DNA from: Chitinophagaceae bacterium
GTDB taxonomy: Bacteria > Bacteroidota > Bacteroidia > Chitinophagales > Chitinophagaceae
Assembly (NCBI GenBank): GCA_019747705.1
Contig: JAIEQM010000002.1
Location: forward strand, 1-47,312
Direction: 5' to 3'
DNA length: 47,312 nucleotides
Under the pieces are notes generated by a model. That model saw only the letters and a program-made list of their open reading frames with translations, was not told where the DNA came from and did no database searches. A program made the position numbers and the translations under genes. Numbering within the stretch: the stretch's first letter is position 1; each line of letters opens with the position of its first letter. Positions 1 through 9,540 of the stretch are shown here, piece by piece.

Positions 1-171
1 AAATAAGTGTGGATAACCTGCCTTGTTTTTTAAAATTTTAAAAAAATCAGTTTTTAAGAGGCTGAATAGTTACAAAATATGATTGGGAGCCGGGTGAATT
101 TGAAATCATGATTGGAACCAATTCAGGAGATGTGAAGAGGGAAAAAGTGAATTGGATGAAATAGATTTTAA

Positions 172-195
172 AGCCGGGTGAAAAATCGCCCGGCT
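172..195 (-). terminator. Hairpin downstream of the glucan regulator
   Basis: A 7-bp perfect stem (AGCCGGG / CCCGGCT) with a 10-nt loop lies just past the stop codon of the minus-strand regulator. On the minus strand it is followed by a short T/A-rich stretch (TTTAAAAT), so it is a plausible but weak intrinsic terminator. A second partial copy of the left arm (GAGCCGGGTGA) lies near 88-98. I see no gene in bases 1-205. Confidence 0.55.
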
Positions 196-205
196 ATTTT
201 TATGA

Positions 206-3106
206 TTATGAGTTTGCTTTTAACTTAAGCAAATAATCAAACAAACTTACTTCAGAAGCAATACCTATTTTTTTGCGCAGGCGGTACCTGCTTATTTCCA
301 CTCCACGCCCTGAAATATTCATGAGTTGTGCAATTTCTTTGGTGGAAAGATTCATACGCAGGTAAGTACACAACTTCAACTCATTGCCGGTAAGATTGGG
401 ATGTGCTTCTTTTAATTGCTTTACAAAATCACTGTGCACTTTATCAAAATGTTTGGTAAAGTTTTCCCACTCTTCATCTATGTGCTCATCTTCACTTAGA
501 GATTTAATCATCTTTTTTATTTCAGAAACTGCATGTTCATTATCCACCCGTTTCATCATTTGTGTTAAATCGCTTTTCATTTTAGTAAGCAGTTCGCTTT
601 TCTTTACCAGGTGCATGGCTGCAGATGCCACTTCTGAATTTTTGAAATTAATTTCAGATTCCAGTTTTTCATTGCGCAGCGCAATCAGCTCACTATCTGT
701 TTTTGAACGTTCCAGTTCATGAATGTATTGGAGTTTTTTCTGCTCTTCATCAAACTTCTGTTGCTGAATGGCAAAACGTTTTTCCTGCCAGCGGTATAAA
801 AAATACACAGCGCTTATGAGCAATAACAAATAAATTGTTTTGGCCCACCATGATTGATACCAGGGAGGCAGGATGTTGAATTCATAAACGGCAACAGGCG
901 ATTCATTGCCCAGGTTATTTCTCACTTTTACTTCAAACTTGTATTTGCCATCAGAAAGATTGGTGTATTCTTTTTCAGTGCGGCTGCTCCATTCACTCCA
1001 GCTTTTGGTAAAACCGGACAGCCTGTAACTGTATTCAAGATTTGTTTGATTGCCGAATAATGAAGATGAAAATTCAAAACGTATGGTTTTCCACCGGTAT
1101 GAAATTGACGGAATTTGTTTTTGCATCTGCACCTGTTCTGCATTTGCTTTTGCAAAATAGCCTCCAAATAGCAAACTGTCTTTTTGAAAGCTGATGGTTA
1201 CTTTTCGTATCTGCACCTGCAGTACAGGTTTGCTGTTTTTATATTTTTCAAAGTTGATGTGATAAAATCCTTTTTCACCTCCCATGAACATATTTTTTTC
1301 ATCCAGCGGATAAATCAATTCAAAACCGCTGAGCATTTTTGCAGTTAATTCAGGCAGGTAAATTACTTTGGGTTGATTATTACTCAGTTCTATAACACCC
1401 AGTGTTTTTTCATGAATAAACCAGATATTATCATTTTTGTCTTCCTTTAAATACCGGATGCTTTGTGCGCCCAGCAGTTTATTGTAAAACGCTGAAACTT
1501 CAAATACATCTGTTGCAGCATTATAAACATAAACACCTTTTTCTGTTGCAACTGCCAGTTCATTTTTTATTTGATATACATGGTTGTTAAGAACAGAGGG
1601 TAATCCTTTGTTATAAGCATAAGAAAATACCCTGTGGCTGCCATCGCTGTTTCTTTGAATACGAAATACGCCATGATAGGGTTGTGATACCCACATCATT
1701 CCATTTTTATCTGCAACAATAAAACGGGATGATTCATCAAAACCTTCAACAGATGCGCCGGGTACAAAGCCGGCGCCATTGTAATTAAAATAACGGATGC
1801 CTTTATAATTACCGGCTGCAATGGCTGATACAGGATAAACAGCGGAAAGCGGAATAAAATTCCAGAAACCCGGCTCTGTGCTTAATTGCAGTGCATTATT
1901 ATTTTTAATGGCAAATGCACCTTCATGATGACCCATTAAAACTGTATTGTTTACATCAGCCAAATTCCATACTTGTCCTTTTGTGTTGTTTACCGGTTCA
2001 AAATTTCCTTTGCTAAAACTTAAATCTTCTATGGCCTGTAACGGCACACTGTATAAACCGGCTGATGTACCTGCAAATAACTGCTGCCCCTTAATAAGTA
2101 AAGCATAACCCGATGCTTCATTCATCATGGGTTTAATTTGTTTGATGGCATTGTTGTAAGCAATAAAATCTATCCCGTTATCAAGCCCCAGCCACAGGTT
2201 TTGCTGCCTGTCAGAAAAAATACTCAGTACATTATTATTATGCAGCCCTTCTGTTGTTGAAAATTGCTGAATAACAACACCGGCTTCATCAGTAATATAC
2301 ACGCCGCCATTATTAGTAGCTAAAGCCAGCCATTGATTATTGATTTTTACAGCAGCATAAATGCGTTGTTTTTTAAACAATTCCCCGTTGGGAGATACAA
2401 CAGGAGTGATGGCATTTGCCGAGAGGTGGAATAAACCGTTTTTTAAAGTAGTGATAATGGAGGCGCCGCCATTCTCTGAATCTAAGATGGAGGTTACAGG
2501 GTCAGTAATGGGTAATGTGTTTACAGCTATGGCAGGCTGCCAATTGTTTTGATTAAAGACAAGTAACCCTTTCTCATAATCGTGTGCATAAAGTTTGTTA
2601 TTACTTTTTCCGAGAAATGACCATTGAGATGGAGCCTGGTAAACTGTGAAGCTTTTTCCGTTAAACCGGAAAATTTTGGTTTGGGTTCTGAAAAAAATGT
2701 CTTTCCCAAAACTTACTATATCCCAAACATCGCCAAAGCTCCTGTGCTTTTGTTCTATTAATTGAAGAAGGGAAACATATTGCAAGCTGCCGTTTTGAGC
2801 CGGGGCAAAGTAACCCAGTTCGTCCTGCCCCCCCGCATATATATGAAGATCGGCACCTGTTTCTACAGAGCGTACATTGGTTTTGTTGGGAAGAGGGTAA
2901 AGATTCCAGAATACGCCGTCAAAGCTCAGCAGCCCTTCGTTGTTGGCAATATAAATCATGCCGTTAACTGCCTGCTTGATATCCCAGTTTTGAAGACCGC
3001 CTTTGTAGGACGATTTGGAATAATTCGTTACTTCAGGAAAACCAATTGTGTTTTGGGCTGAACTGAAAAAAGGGGCACAAAAAAGTACAAAAAGCAATCG
3101 TCTCAT
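206..3106 (-). CDS. Membrane-spanning propeller / triple-Y / LuxR-type HTH regulator
   Basis: Predicted one-component signal-transducing transcription regulator of 966 aa. The N-terminus is a signal peptide ending in SSAQ. Residues of about 20-680 form repeated propeller-like blades (many 'N..W..' and 'GLD/GI' repeats typical of two-component-regulator propellers). About 680-750 is a triple-tyrosine (Y_Y_Y) domain (YSYRLSGF, WSEWS, FEVKVRN). A single membrane helix follows (WWAKTIYLLLLISAVYFLYRW), then a charged coiled coil. The C-terminal 60 residues are a LuxR/GerE-like helix-turn-helix (TGNELKLCTYL, STKEIAQLMNISGRGVEISR). There is no histidine kinase or receiver domain, so a periplasmic sugar signal would be passed directly through the membrane to a DNA-binding domain (inference). 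Divergent position next to the glucan genes makes it their likely regulator. The start at 3106 fits the signal peptide. Confidence 0.85.
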   Translation of the reverse strand: MRRLLFVLFCAPFFSSAQNTIGFPEVTNYSKSSYKGGLQNWDIKQAVNGMIYIANNEGLLSFDGVFWNLYPLPNKTNVRSVETGADLHIYAGGQDELGYFAPAQNGSLQYVSLLQLIEQKHRSFGDVWDIVSFGKDIFFRTQTKIFRFNGKSFTVYQAPSQWSFLGKSNNKLYAHDYEKGLLVFNQNNWQPAIAVNTLPITDPVTSILDSENGGASIITTLKNGLFHLSANAITPVVSPNGELFKKQRIYAAVKINNQWLALATNNGGVYITDEAGVVIQQFSTTEGLHNNNVLSIFSDRQQNLWLGLDNGIDFIAYNNAIKQIKPMMNEASGYALLIKGQQLFAGTSAGLYSVPLQAIEDLSFSKGNFEPVNNTKGQVWNLADVNNTVLMGHHEGAFAIKNNNALQLSTEPGFWNFIPLSAVYPVSAIAAGNYKGIRYFNYNGAGFVPGASVEGFDESSRFIVADKNGMMWVSQPYHGVFRIQRNSDGSHRVFSYAYNKGLPSVLNNHVYQIKNELAVATEKGVYVYNAATDVFEVSAFYNKLLGAQSIRYLKEDKNDNIWFIHEKTLGVIELSNNQPKVIYLPELTAKMLSGFELIYPLDEKNMFMGGEKGFYHINFEKYKNSKPVLQVQIRKVTISFQKDSLLFGGYFAKANAEQVQMQKQIPSISYRWKTIRFEFSSSLFGNQTNLEYSYRLSGFTKSWSEWSSRTEKEYTNLSDGKYKFEVKVRNNLGNESPVAVYEFNILPPWYQSWWAKTIYLLLLISAVYFLYRWQEKRFAIQQQKFDEEQKKLQYIHELERSKTDSELIALRNEKLESEINFKNSEVASAAMHLVKKSELLTKMKSDLTQMMKRVDNEHAVSEIKKMIKSLSEDEHIDEEWENFTKHFDKVHSDFVKQLKEAHPNLTGNELKLCTYLRMNLSTKEIAQLMNISGRGVEISRYRLRKKIGIASEVSLFDYLLKLKANS

Positions 3107-3458
3107 GAAAAATCAAGTGGTGATGAAGGTAAAGAAAAGTACTGATGTAGTAATGATGTGGTATAAAGCTTGTAAAAATCAATGATTTATGTATGTTGAT
3201 GTAGTAATGTAGGGGCTTTTTTTTTCTTTTTTGTGGGGGTGAAGAGTATTTTTAGTTCTCCAAATTGCAAACGATTGCTTAACTAACTATTGTATTATGA
3301 CAAAAAATTCAGGGCTGCTTGATTTTATGCTGCAACCAACAACCCCGGTAAAGGAATCCCTTGCCATCAATTTTTCCCAAAACAATGGATCCACTTCTGC
3401 TGAAACCTGTAAAACGGGTTTTCATCTATTCCATAAGTATCACTTTAAACTTAGCAAT
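3107..3458. promoter_or_regulatory. Divergent control region with a 13-bp direct repeat
   Basis: This 352-bp gap separates the regulator from the first glucan gene. The 13-mer TGATGTAGTAATG occurs perfectly twice, at 3143-3155 and 3197-3209, 54 bp apart (about five helical turns), and the core TGATGT occurs once more at 3154-3159. This is a candidate operator for the adjacent HTH regulator (inference). A 7-of-8 match to the Bacteroidota -7 box (TATTTTTA, 3247-3254) lies downstream on the plus strand, but no convincing -33 element is placed correctly. An upstream ATG at 3297 is open in frame to the next gene but adds 54 residues without a signal peptide, so it is treated as leader. Confidence 0.5.
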
Positions 3459-6400
3459 ATGAGAAGAACTATTGGTTTGATCTTGATTTTTTTATCCCTT
3501 TTTACTGTTGCCTCAGCGCAGGAAAAGGGCGTTTTTGTTAAAACAACCGGCGATGGGTATAAAATTACTGCCGACGGGAAAGATGTATTTATTAATGGTA
3601 TGAACTGGGATTACTTCCCCATCGGTACCAATTTCAACTACAGTTTATGGAAACAGCCCGGCGATGTAATCAAGGCTGCTCTTGATTATGAAATGCCGAT
3701 GCTCAAGAACATGGGTGTAAATACCATCCGACAGTACACAGGTGTGCCGCCCAAATGGGTTAAGTACATCTATGAAACTTATGGCATTTACACAGTCCTC
3801 AACCATTCCTTTGGCCGTTACGGTCTCACATTAAAAGGAGGGAAGTGGGCACCCAATACAGATTATTCCAATGAGCAGGTTCGTGAAATTCTTCTCAGGG
3901 AAACAAAAGAAATGGTGAATGCCTATAAAGAAACACCAGGTGTATTGATGTTTCTCTTAGGAAACGAAAACAACTACGGCCTTTTCTGGCGTGGTGCGGA
4001 AACAGAAAATATTCCAATGGCCGACAGGCAGTCAACCAAAGACGCCTATCATTTATATAAAACATTTAATGATGCGGTAAAAGAAATGAAAACGTTGGAT
4101 AAGAACCATCCAATAGCTATTTGTAATGGCGACCTGCTGTTTCTGGATATTATTAAAAAAGAATGTACTGATGCGGATGTACTGGGTATTAATGTGTACA
4201 GAGGGCTTTCTTTTGGTGACTTGTATGAAAGAGTAAGAAAAGAATATAATAAACCTGTGATGCTTACTGAATTTGGTTCAGATGCTTTTAATACACAGGC
4301 CAATAATGAAGACCAGGAATACCAGGCAAAATGTTTGGTGAGTAACTGGAAAGAAATTTATGCCAATGCCGCAGGTTTGGGTATGGCAGGAAACAGTATT
4401 GGTGGTTTTACTTTTCAATTTAGTGATGGCTGGTGGAAAACCGGACAAACAACCGGCCTTGATGATCATGATATTACTGCATCCTGGAGTAACGGTGGTT
4501 ATCTCAACGATTACAAAGCCGGTGAAAATAATATGAACGAAGAGTGGTTTGGCATTTGTGCAAAAGGCAAAACCAATGAAAGAGGTATTTATGAATTATA
4601 TCCCCGTGCTGCTTATTATGCATTGAAGGATGCACATCAGTTCAATCCCTACAGTGCTGATGCAAAAGCCCAGATCAGCCGCTTCAACAATCTGCAAATT
4701 ACAGATGCTGTGCTGCGTGCAAGAGGTGATAAAGCTGCTTTGCAAACAGAAGAAAAAGGCAAAGTGTATGTAAGTGATTTGTGGGCCAACTTCAGCACCT
4801 TTAATACAGGAGGAAGTTTAATTTCAACGCCTGAAACACCGGTGCCAAACGGTACTTCATTTCCCAACAAGCTGGGTTTCGACCACATGCAGTCATTCAA
4901 CATTGGCATCACTGCAAAACCTGCTCCTAATGTAATGGCGAATGTACAGTTCAACGTATTGGGTAATGTGGCGCTTAATCCCATTGATGAAATTTTTTAT
5001 GAAAACAGGGGAAGACCGGTAATCGTTAATACACCAACCGGACCGCAACCTATGAATCCCGGTAACAGGATACAATTATACAGAAGCACCATTAACTGGA
5101 ACAGTAAATATTTTAACCTCACCGGCTTTTACAGAACCGGTCATTATCATTGGGGATATGAAGGCGACTTTTTCAATCTCTATCCTGAGGCCAACTACGG
5201 AGCCAACATAGATATTTATAATGGTGAAGCACCTTTTGGATTTGAAGTGGAAGGCAAAAAAGCATTGAAAGGTTTGAAAGTGGCTTTTGGTCCTGAACTG
5301 TGGTGGGGAGCCAACCCTGCTGTTCTTGTAAAGTATAGCAGAACGGTTAAAAACTTTAAGTTCACCGGTATTTTCCATGAAGATATTACACAGCGAAGCG
5401 GCATTCAAAGTTCTATTGCTATACCGCAACCCAAAACAAGAAGAGCCACTTTAGTAGTTTCAAGAAAGTTTGGTAATGCAGGTTTTGAAATTGGTGGTAT
5501 GTGGGGCGGTCAACCGCTGAACGGAAGAGAATTTCAATTGATGCGTGATGGTAAAGTGTTCAAAGACCAAATCAAATCATCAGACAACTTTGGTGGTAAA
5601 GTAAAACTCACTTATGCTGCAGGTGGTTTTAACTGGTATGGTTTGGCATCTTATATGGGTCTTGTAGCAAACGGCGGTGTTGACCAAACCAAAACATTTA
5701 CCGGATGGACATTGAAAGATGCGGGCAGCGGTAATATGTATAATGCATTAACCGGTTTTACAGTAAGAAAAGGCAAGTTTGAATTTGCCCCCAACTTCCT
5801 CTATCAAAAACCATTGGAAGGCCCTGTTCCCGGTAGTGTACTGGCGCCCGGCAGAGCAAGAAATATTTTGGAAGATCCTTTTGTTGTAAGATCCAACAGG
5901 GAAACTGTTGCCGGTGAAATATTAATTTCTTATGATCCCACACCTGCTACATGGATGTATGAATGGGATAATGACAGGCAGGAAGATGCAAAGTTTGCCA
6001 TGAGCGCCAACTTTGTGTACCGTTATTTGCCCACTGTTATGGATGGCGCCATTGGTATCCTGGGAAACAGGGCGTTGTTTGCATTCCCCGGCTCAGTACC
6101 CGCACAGGATTTATGGGAAGTAAATACCCGTATTGTTTCTAAACTCAATCCAAACTTTGGTGTTATTGCTTTAATGTATGTGGGTAACGGACAGGCCAAT
6201 GGTACTGATGCAAGAGTCATTCAGCGCAGAGGTATTGATGTAAGAACCATTTATAAGAAAACAAAATTAATTACGATAGCACGCTTTAATGATTGGGGCC
6301 CGTTTGACTATAATCGTGATTTTAACCTCACTTATCCGTTACAACTTATAGCTGACCTTTCAACACAATTAGGAAAACCTGATTGGTTTATGTTGCCTGC

Positions 6401-6578
6401 AACAAAACTTGGTATCAGGTGTACTTACCGCACGCTTGACAGGTATTCCAACAGGTATTCACCCATCAAAATGCTTAATGCGGCGGGTAACTGGGTTCCT
6501 GATCCTACAGCTATCGGTTTTCCAAACGGCAGAGAGTGGGAGATAAGAACCTATATTCAAATAAACATTGGCAGATAA
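3459..6578 (+). CDS. Clan GH-A glycosidase fused to a predicted outer-membrane beta-barrel
   Basis: The 1039-aa product (start chosen at 3459) begins with a clear Sec signal peptide (RRTIGLILIFLSLFTVASAQ). Residues of about 25-420 look like a GH2/GH5-type TIM barrel: 'FINGMNWDYFP' near the N-terminus, a probable acid/base Glu170 in LGNENNY, and a probable nucleophile Glu271 in LTEFGSD. From about residue 450 to the end the sequence changes character to long alternating polar/aromatic strands with Gly/Asn turns, ending in WEIRTYIQINIGR, which resembles an outer-membrane barrel. The catalytic half would then sit on an envelope pore. I cannot assign a GH family. It is the first gene of the glucan cluster; the next gene follows within about 40 bp. 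The barrel call is my reading of strand pattern, not a homology result. Confidence 0.72.
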   Translation: MRRTIGLILIFLSLFTVASAQEKGVFVKTTGDGYKITADGKDVFINGMNWDYFPIGTNFNYSLWKQPGDVIKAALDYEMPMLKNMGVNTIRQYTGVPPKWVKYIYETYGIYTVLNHSFGRYGLTLKGGKWAPNTDYSNEQVREILLRETKEMVNAYKETPGVLMFLLGNENNYGLFWRGAETENIPMADRQSTKDAYHLYKTFNDAVKEMKTLDKNHPIAICNGDLLFLDIIKKECTDADVLGINVYRGLSFGDLYERVRKEYNKPVMLTEFGSDAFNTQANNEDQEYQAKCLVSNWKEIYANAAGLGMAGNSIGGFTFQFSDGWWKTGQTTGLDDHDITASWSNGGYLNDYKAGENNMNEEWFGICAKGKTNERGIYELYPRAAYYALKDAHQFNPYSADAKAQISRFNNLQITDAVLRARGDKAALQTEEKGKVYVSDLWANFSTFNTGGSLISTPETPVPNGTSFPNKLGFDHMQSFNIGITAKPAPNVMANVQFNVLGNVALNPIDEIFYENRGRPVIVNTPTGPQPMNPGNRIQLYRSTINWNSKYFNLTGFYRTGHYHWGYEGDFFNLYPEANYGANIDIYNGEAPFGFEVEGKKALKGLKVAFGPELWWGANPAVLVKYSRTVKNFKFTGIFHEDITQRSGIQSSIAIPQPKTRRATLVVSRKFGNAGFEIGGMWGGQPLNGREFQLMRDGKVFKDQIKSSDNFGGKVKLTYAAGGFNWYGLASYMGLVANGGVDQTKTFTGWTLKDAGSGNMYNALTGFTVRKGKFEFAPNFLYQKPLEGPVPGSVLAPGRARNILEDPFVVRSNRETVAGEILISYDPTPATWMYEWDNDRQEDAKFAMSANFVYRYLPTVMDGAIGILGNRALFAFPGSVPAQDLWEVNTRIVSKLNPNFGVIALMYVGNGQANGTDARVIQRRGIDVRTIYKKTKLITIARFNDWGPFDYNRDFNLTYPLQLIADLSTQLGKPDWFMLPATKLGIRCTYRTLDRYSNRYSPIKMLNAAGNWVPDPTAIGFPNGREWEIRTYIQINIGR

Positions 6579-6614
6579 GTAAACATGCTTGTAAAAACAT
6601 TTAAAGAAATTTAT

Positions 6615-9506
6615 ATGCAAACGAATAAACTTTTTCACAACAATTTTTTCAAGCTGCTTGCATTCATTGTACTCGCAGGTATAAGCTGTAAAAAGCGGGA
6701 TATTTCTCAACTGGAAGCGCCTACCTTTCCGGTAAGGGCAGAAGTTTTTATTGATGATTTTACTCCGGACCTTACTTATGATGCGTTCGGTGGCTCTGAT
6801 GTAAAAGCTTTCGACATTGACCGTAAAGAAACTTATAACGGAACTGCGGCTTCCATGCGCTTTGCAGTTCCTGATGAGAACAGTCCTGCAGGCGCTTATG
6901 CAGGTGGTACATTCAAAAGCAGGAGTGGTCGTGATTTATCAGGATTCAATTGTTTAACATTTTATATCAAAGCATCGCAGGCCGTAAATGTGGGCAACAT
7001 TGGTTTTGGTAATGATTTGGGCGAAAACAAATTTGTTGTTACCAAATTTGGATTGGCAGTAAATACCAACTGGCAGAAAGTGATCCTTCCAATTCCCGAT
7101 GCATCTAAATTAAAAGGCGAAAGAGGAATGTTTTATTTTTCTTCGGGCGCAGTAAATGGAAAGGGTTATACCGTGTGGGTTGATGAAGTGAAGTTTGAAA
7201 AAAGAGGCGACCTGGGTAATGTAAAAGGGTTGATTTATAGCGGACAAGACAAAGTGAATGATAAAGCCGAAACAGGTGATAAGATTACAATTGACGGTCT
7301 TCAGGTTTCTGTAAGCCTGCCCACAGGTGTAAACGAAACGGTTAACATATCTCCCTACTATTTTAATTTTGTTTCTTCTGCTGTTGGTGTAAGTAATGTT
7401 AATGCAACAGGTTTGGTGTCTGTTGTAGATGCAGGAAGCGCTACCATCAAAGCTGTGCTTGGAAAAGATACCGCTATGGGTTCTTTAAAAATTACTTCAA
7501 CAGGTTTACCCGTTGGCCCCACCACAAAAGCGCCTGTGCCTACCCGTAATGCTACAGATGTAATTTCCTTATTCAGTAATACCTATACCAATGTGCCGGT
7601 TGAAACATGGAATGCACGTTATCAATTTTCGAATGTTGATGAATTTTTTATCAAAGTTCAGGGAGATGATGTAATACGCTACCGCAACCTCAACTTTGTG
7701 GGGATTGAATTTAAAAATCCTACTGTGAACGCCTCAGGTATGAGTGGCTTCCACATTGATATTTGGACACCAGATGTTACTGCCCTGCCGAACAACTTTA
7801 AGGTGCTGTTGACTGACCTTGGCGCCAATAATGTATTTGGTGGCAACGACGACAAAACATCTGAAGTTACCATTACAGCTCCAACACTGGCTTCAAATAA
7901 CTGGGTTGGTATCGATATTCCGTTTTCTGCTTTTACCGGACTTACAACAAGAGCAAACCTTGGGCAAATGGTCCTTTCCGGCACACTGCCCAATGTGTAT
8001 ATTGACAATGTATATTTCTATAAAATACCTACACGCCCAACTGTAGCAGCGCCAGTACCCACAAGGCTTCCTGCCAATGTAATTTCTGTTTTTAGCGATA
8101 GTTATACGAACATTGCAGGTACAGATTTTAATCCTAACTGGGGACAGGCCACTGTTACTACACAAACTTCAATTGCTGGTAACAACACATTATCCTATGC
8201 AGGCTTAAACTACCAGGGTTTACAGTTTGGCAGCAACCAAAACGTAACAAGCATGGGCTTTTTGCATATAGATTATTTCACCGTTAACTCAACCAGTTTA
8301 AAAGTATATTTAATAAGCCCCGGCCCTGTAGAAACGCCATTCACATTAACAGTTCCAACAACCGGCTGGAATAGTGTAGATATACCGCTCTCTTCTTTTT
8401 CACCGGTGGCCTTGAATAGTTTAATTCAAATGAAGTGGGATGGTAACGGTGATATTTATGTAGATAATATTTATTTCTATAAAAATCCGGCGCCGCCTAC
8501 TGTACCTGCTGTTGCGGCCCCGGTACCAACCAGGCCGGCAACAGATGTGCTTTCTGTTTTCAGCGATACCTATACCAATGTAGCCGGTACTGACTTTAAT
8601 CCTAATTGGGGACAATCAGGATTTGCTACTGCCACACAAATAGCTATTGCAGGCAACAATACCCTGGCTTATCCCAATTTCAATTATCAGGGTATTCAGT
8701 TGGCAAGCGCTCAAAATGTTTCAACTTATGGGTCTTTACATGTTGACTACTATTCTGTCAATTCTACAACGCTGAATATATTCCTTATAAGTCCTCCCAA
8801 TGAAACACCATTCACACTTACTGTTCCTACAACCGGAAACGGCTGGAACAGTGTAGATATTCCATTGACAGCCTTTGCAGGCGTTAATTTAAATGCGGTA
8901 TCTCAATTTAAATTTGATGGTGGTGATGGAAGTAAAAATGTTTATCTGGATAATATCTATTTCTTTAAAGGTGGTGGTGGCGGCGGCAGTTGTCCCGCTC
9001 CTCCGGCAGGTGAGTTTATAGCTGATGGTGGCTTTGAAGCAAATGCAGGATGTTGGGAATTTTTTGCTGCACAGCCAGGCACTTCTGCTTCGGTTGTTAA
9101 TAATGTAAGTAATGGCGGAACAAACTCAGCACGCATTAAAACAGCACAGGGAGGCAACCCCGGTATCAAGCAAACACGCTTTGGAGTGGGTGTTGTACTG
9201 CCTAATAGTACATATATAGTGAAGTTTGATGTACGCTCAGATGCCGCTGATCCTGTTGCCAACGGTTCCATATTAAACGCCTTTGCATTTTCTGAAGCAG
9301 CACAAGGATCTGGTACCGGGGCAGTACAGCACGCCCTTGTTCAGGGTGATGGAAATGTTCCGGGTACGTGGACAACAAGAACGTACACCTTTACTACCGC
9401 TGCTAATGTTGCGGGGGGCTTATCTCTTTTGATAGAATTAGTTGGTGGTGGCCCAACAACAACCGGTACTATCTATATAGATAATGTATCTCTGAAAAAA
9501 CAGTAA
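6615..9506 (+). CDS. Multidomain glycan-binding lipoprotein (candidate surface glycan-binding protein)
   Basis: The 963-aa lipoprotein (lipobox LAGISC; start at 6615 rather than 6585 because it opens the signal peptide) has no visible catalytic motif. Order seen: a jelly-roll-like module at about 30-195 ending 'VWVDEVKFEK'; a bacterial Ig-like module at about 200-300; three homologous modules at about 305-475, 475-630 and 635-785. Each of these starts after 'APVPTR' with 'V.SVFSD.YTN' and ends 'VYIDNVYFYK'. After a run of six glycines comes a CBM4/9-like C-terminal domain, 'GEFIADGGFE...TIYIDNVSLKK'. Repeats two and three share DFNPNWGQ. Repeated beta-sandwich modules on a lipid anchor, between two glycanases, suggest capture of beta-glucan at the cell surface (inference). 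It occupies the place a SusD/SGBP would have in a classical PUL but does not look like SusD. Confidence 0.78.
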   Translation: MQTNKLFHNNFFKLLAFIVLAGISCKKRDISQLEAPTFPVRAEVFIDDFTPDLTYDAFGGSDVKAFDIDRKETYNGTAASMRFAVPDENSPAGAYAGGTFKSRSGRDLSGFNCLTFYIKASQAVNVGNIGFGNDLGENKFVVTKFGLAVNTNWQKVILPIPDASKLKGERGMFYFSSGAVNGKGYTVWVDEVKFEKRGDLGNVKGLIYSGQDKVNDKAETGDKITIDGLQVSVSLPTGVNETVNISPYYFNFVSSAVGVSNVNATGLVSVVDAGSATIKAVLGKDTAMGSLKITSTGLPVGPTTKAPVPTRNATDVISLFSNTYTNVPVETWNARYQFSNVDEFFIKVQGDDVIRYRNLNFVGIEFKNPTVNASGMSGFHIDIWTPDVTALPNNFKVLLTDLGANNVFGGNDDKTSEVTITAPTLASNNWVGIDIPFSAFTGLTTRANLGQMVLSGTLPNVYIDNVYFYKIPTRPTVAAPVPTRLPANVISVFSDSYTNIAGTDFNPNWGQATVTTQTSIAGNNTLSYAGLNYQGLQFGSNQNVTSMGFLHIDYFTVNSTSLKVYLISPGPVETPFTLTVPTTGWNSVDIPLSSFSPVALNSLIQMKWDGNGDIYVDNIYFYKNPAPPTVPAVAAPVPTRPATDVLSVFSDTYTNVAGTDFNPNWGQSGFATATQIAIAGNNTLAYPNFNYQGIQLASAQNVSTYGSLHVDYYSVNSTTLNIFLISPPNETPFTLTVPTTGNGWNSVDIPLTAFAGVNLNAVSQFKFDGGDGSKNVYLDNIYFFKGGGGGGSCPAPPAGEFIADGGFEANAGCWEFFAAQPGTSASVVNNVSNGGTNSARIKTAQGGNPGIKQTRFGVGVVLPNSTYIVKFDVRSDAADPVANGSILNAFAFSEAAQGSGTGAVQHALVQGDGNVPGTWTTRTYTFTTAANVAGGLSLLIELVGGGPTTTGTIYIDNVSLKKQ

Positions 9507-9540
9507 CAACTCATTTTAAACTCAACGAAAAATTTTTGTT

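Noticed and set aside
3297..3458. 54-codon extension of the glycosidase-barrel gene
   Set aside because: It lies in the divergent control region and precedes a clear signal peptide at 3459; no conserved residues.
6615..9506. SusD homologue
   Set aside because: The sequence is made of beta-sandwich repeats with no helical TPR-like SusD pattern.
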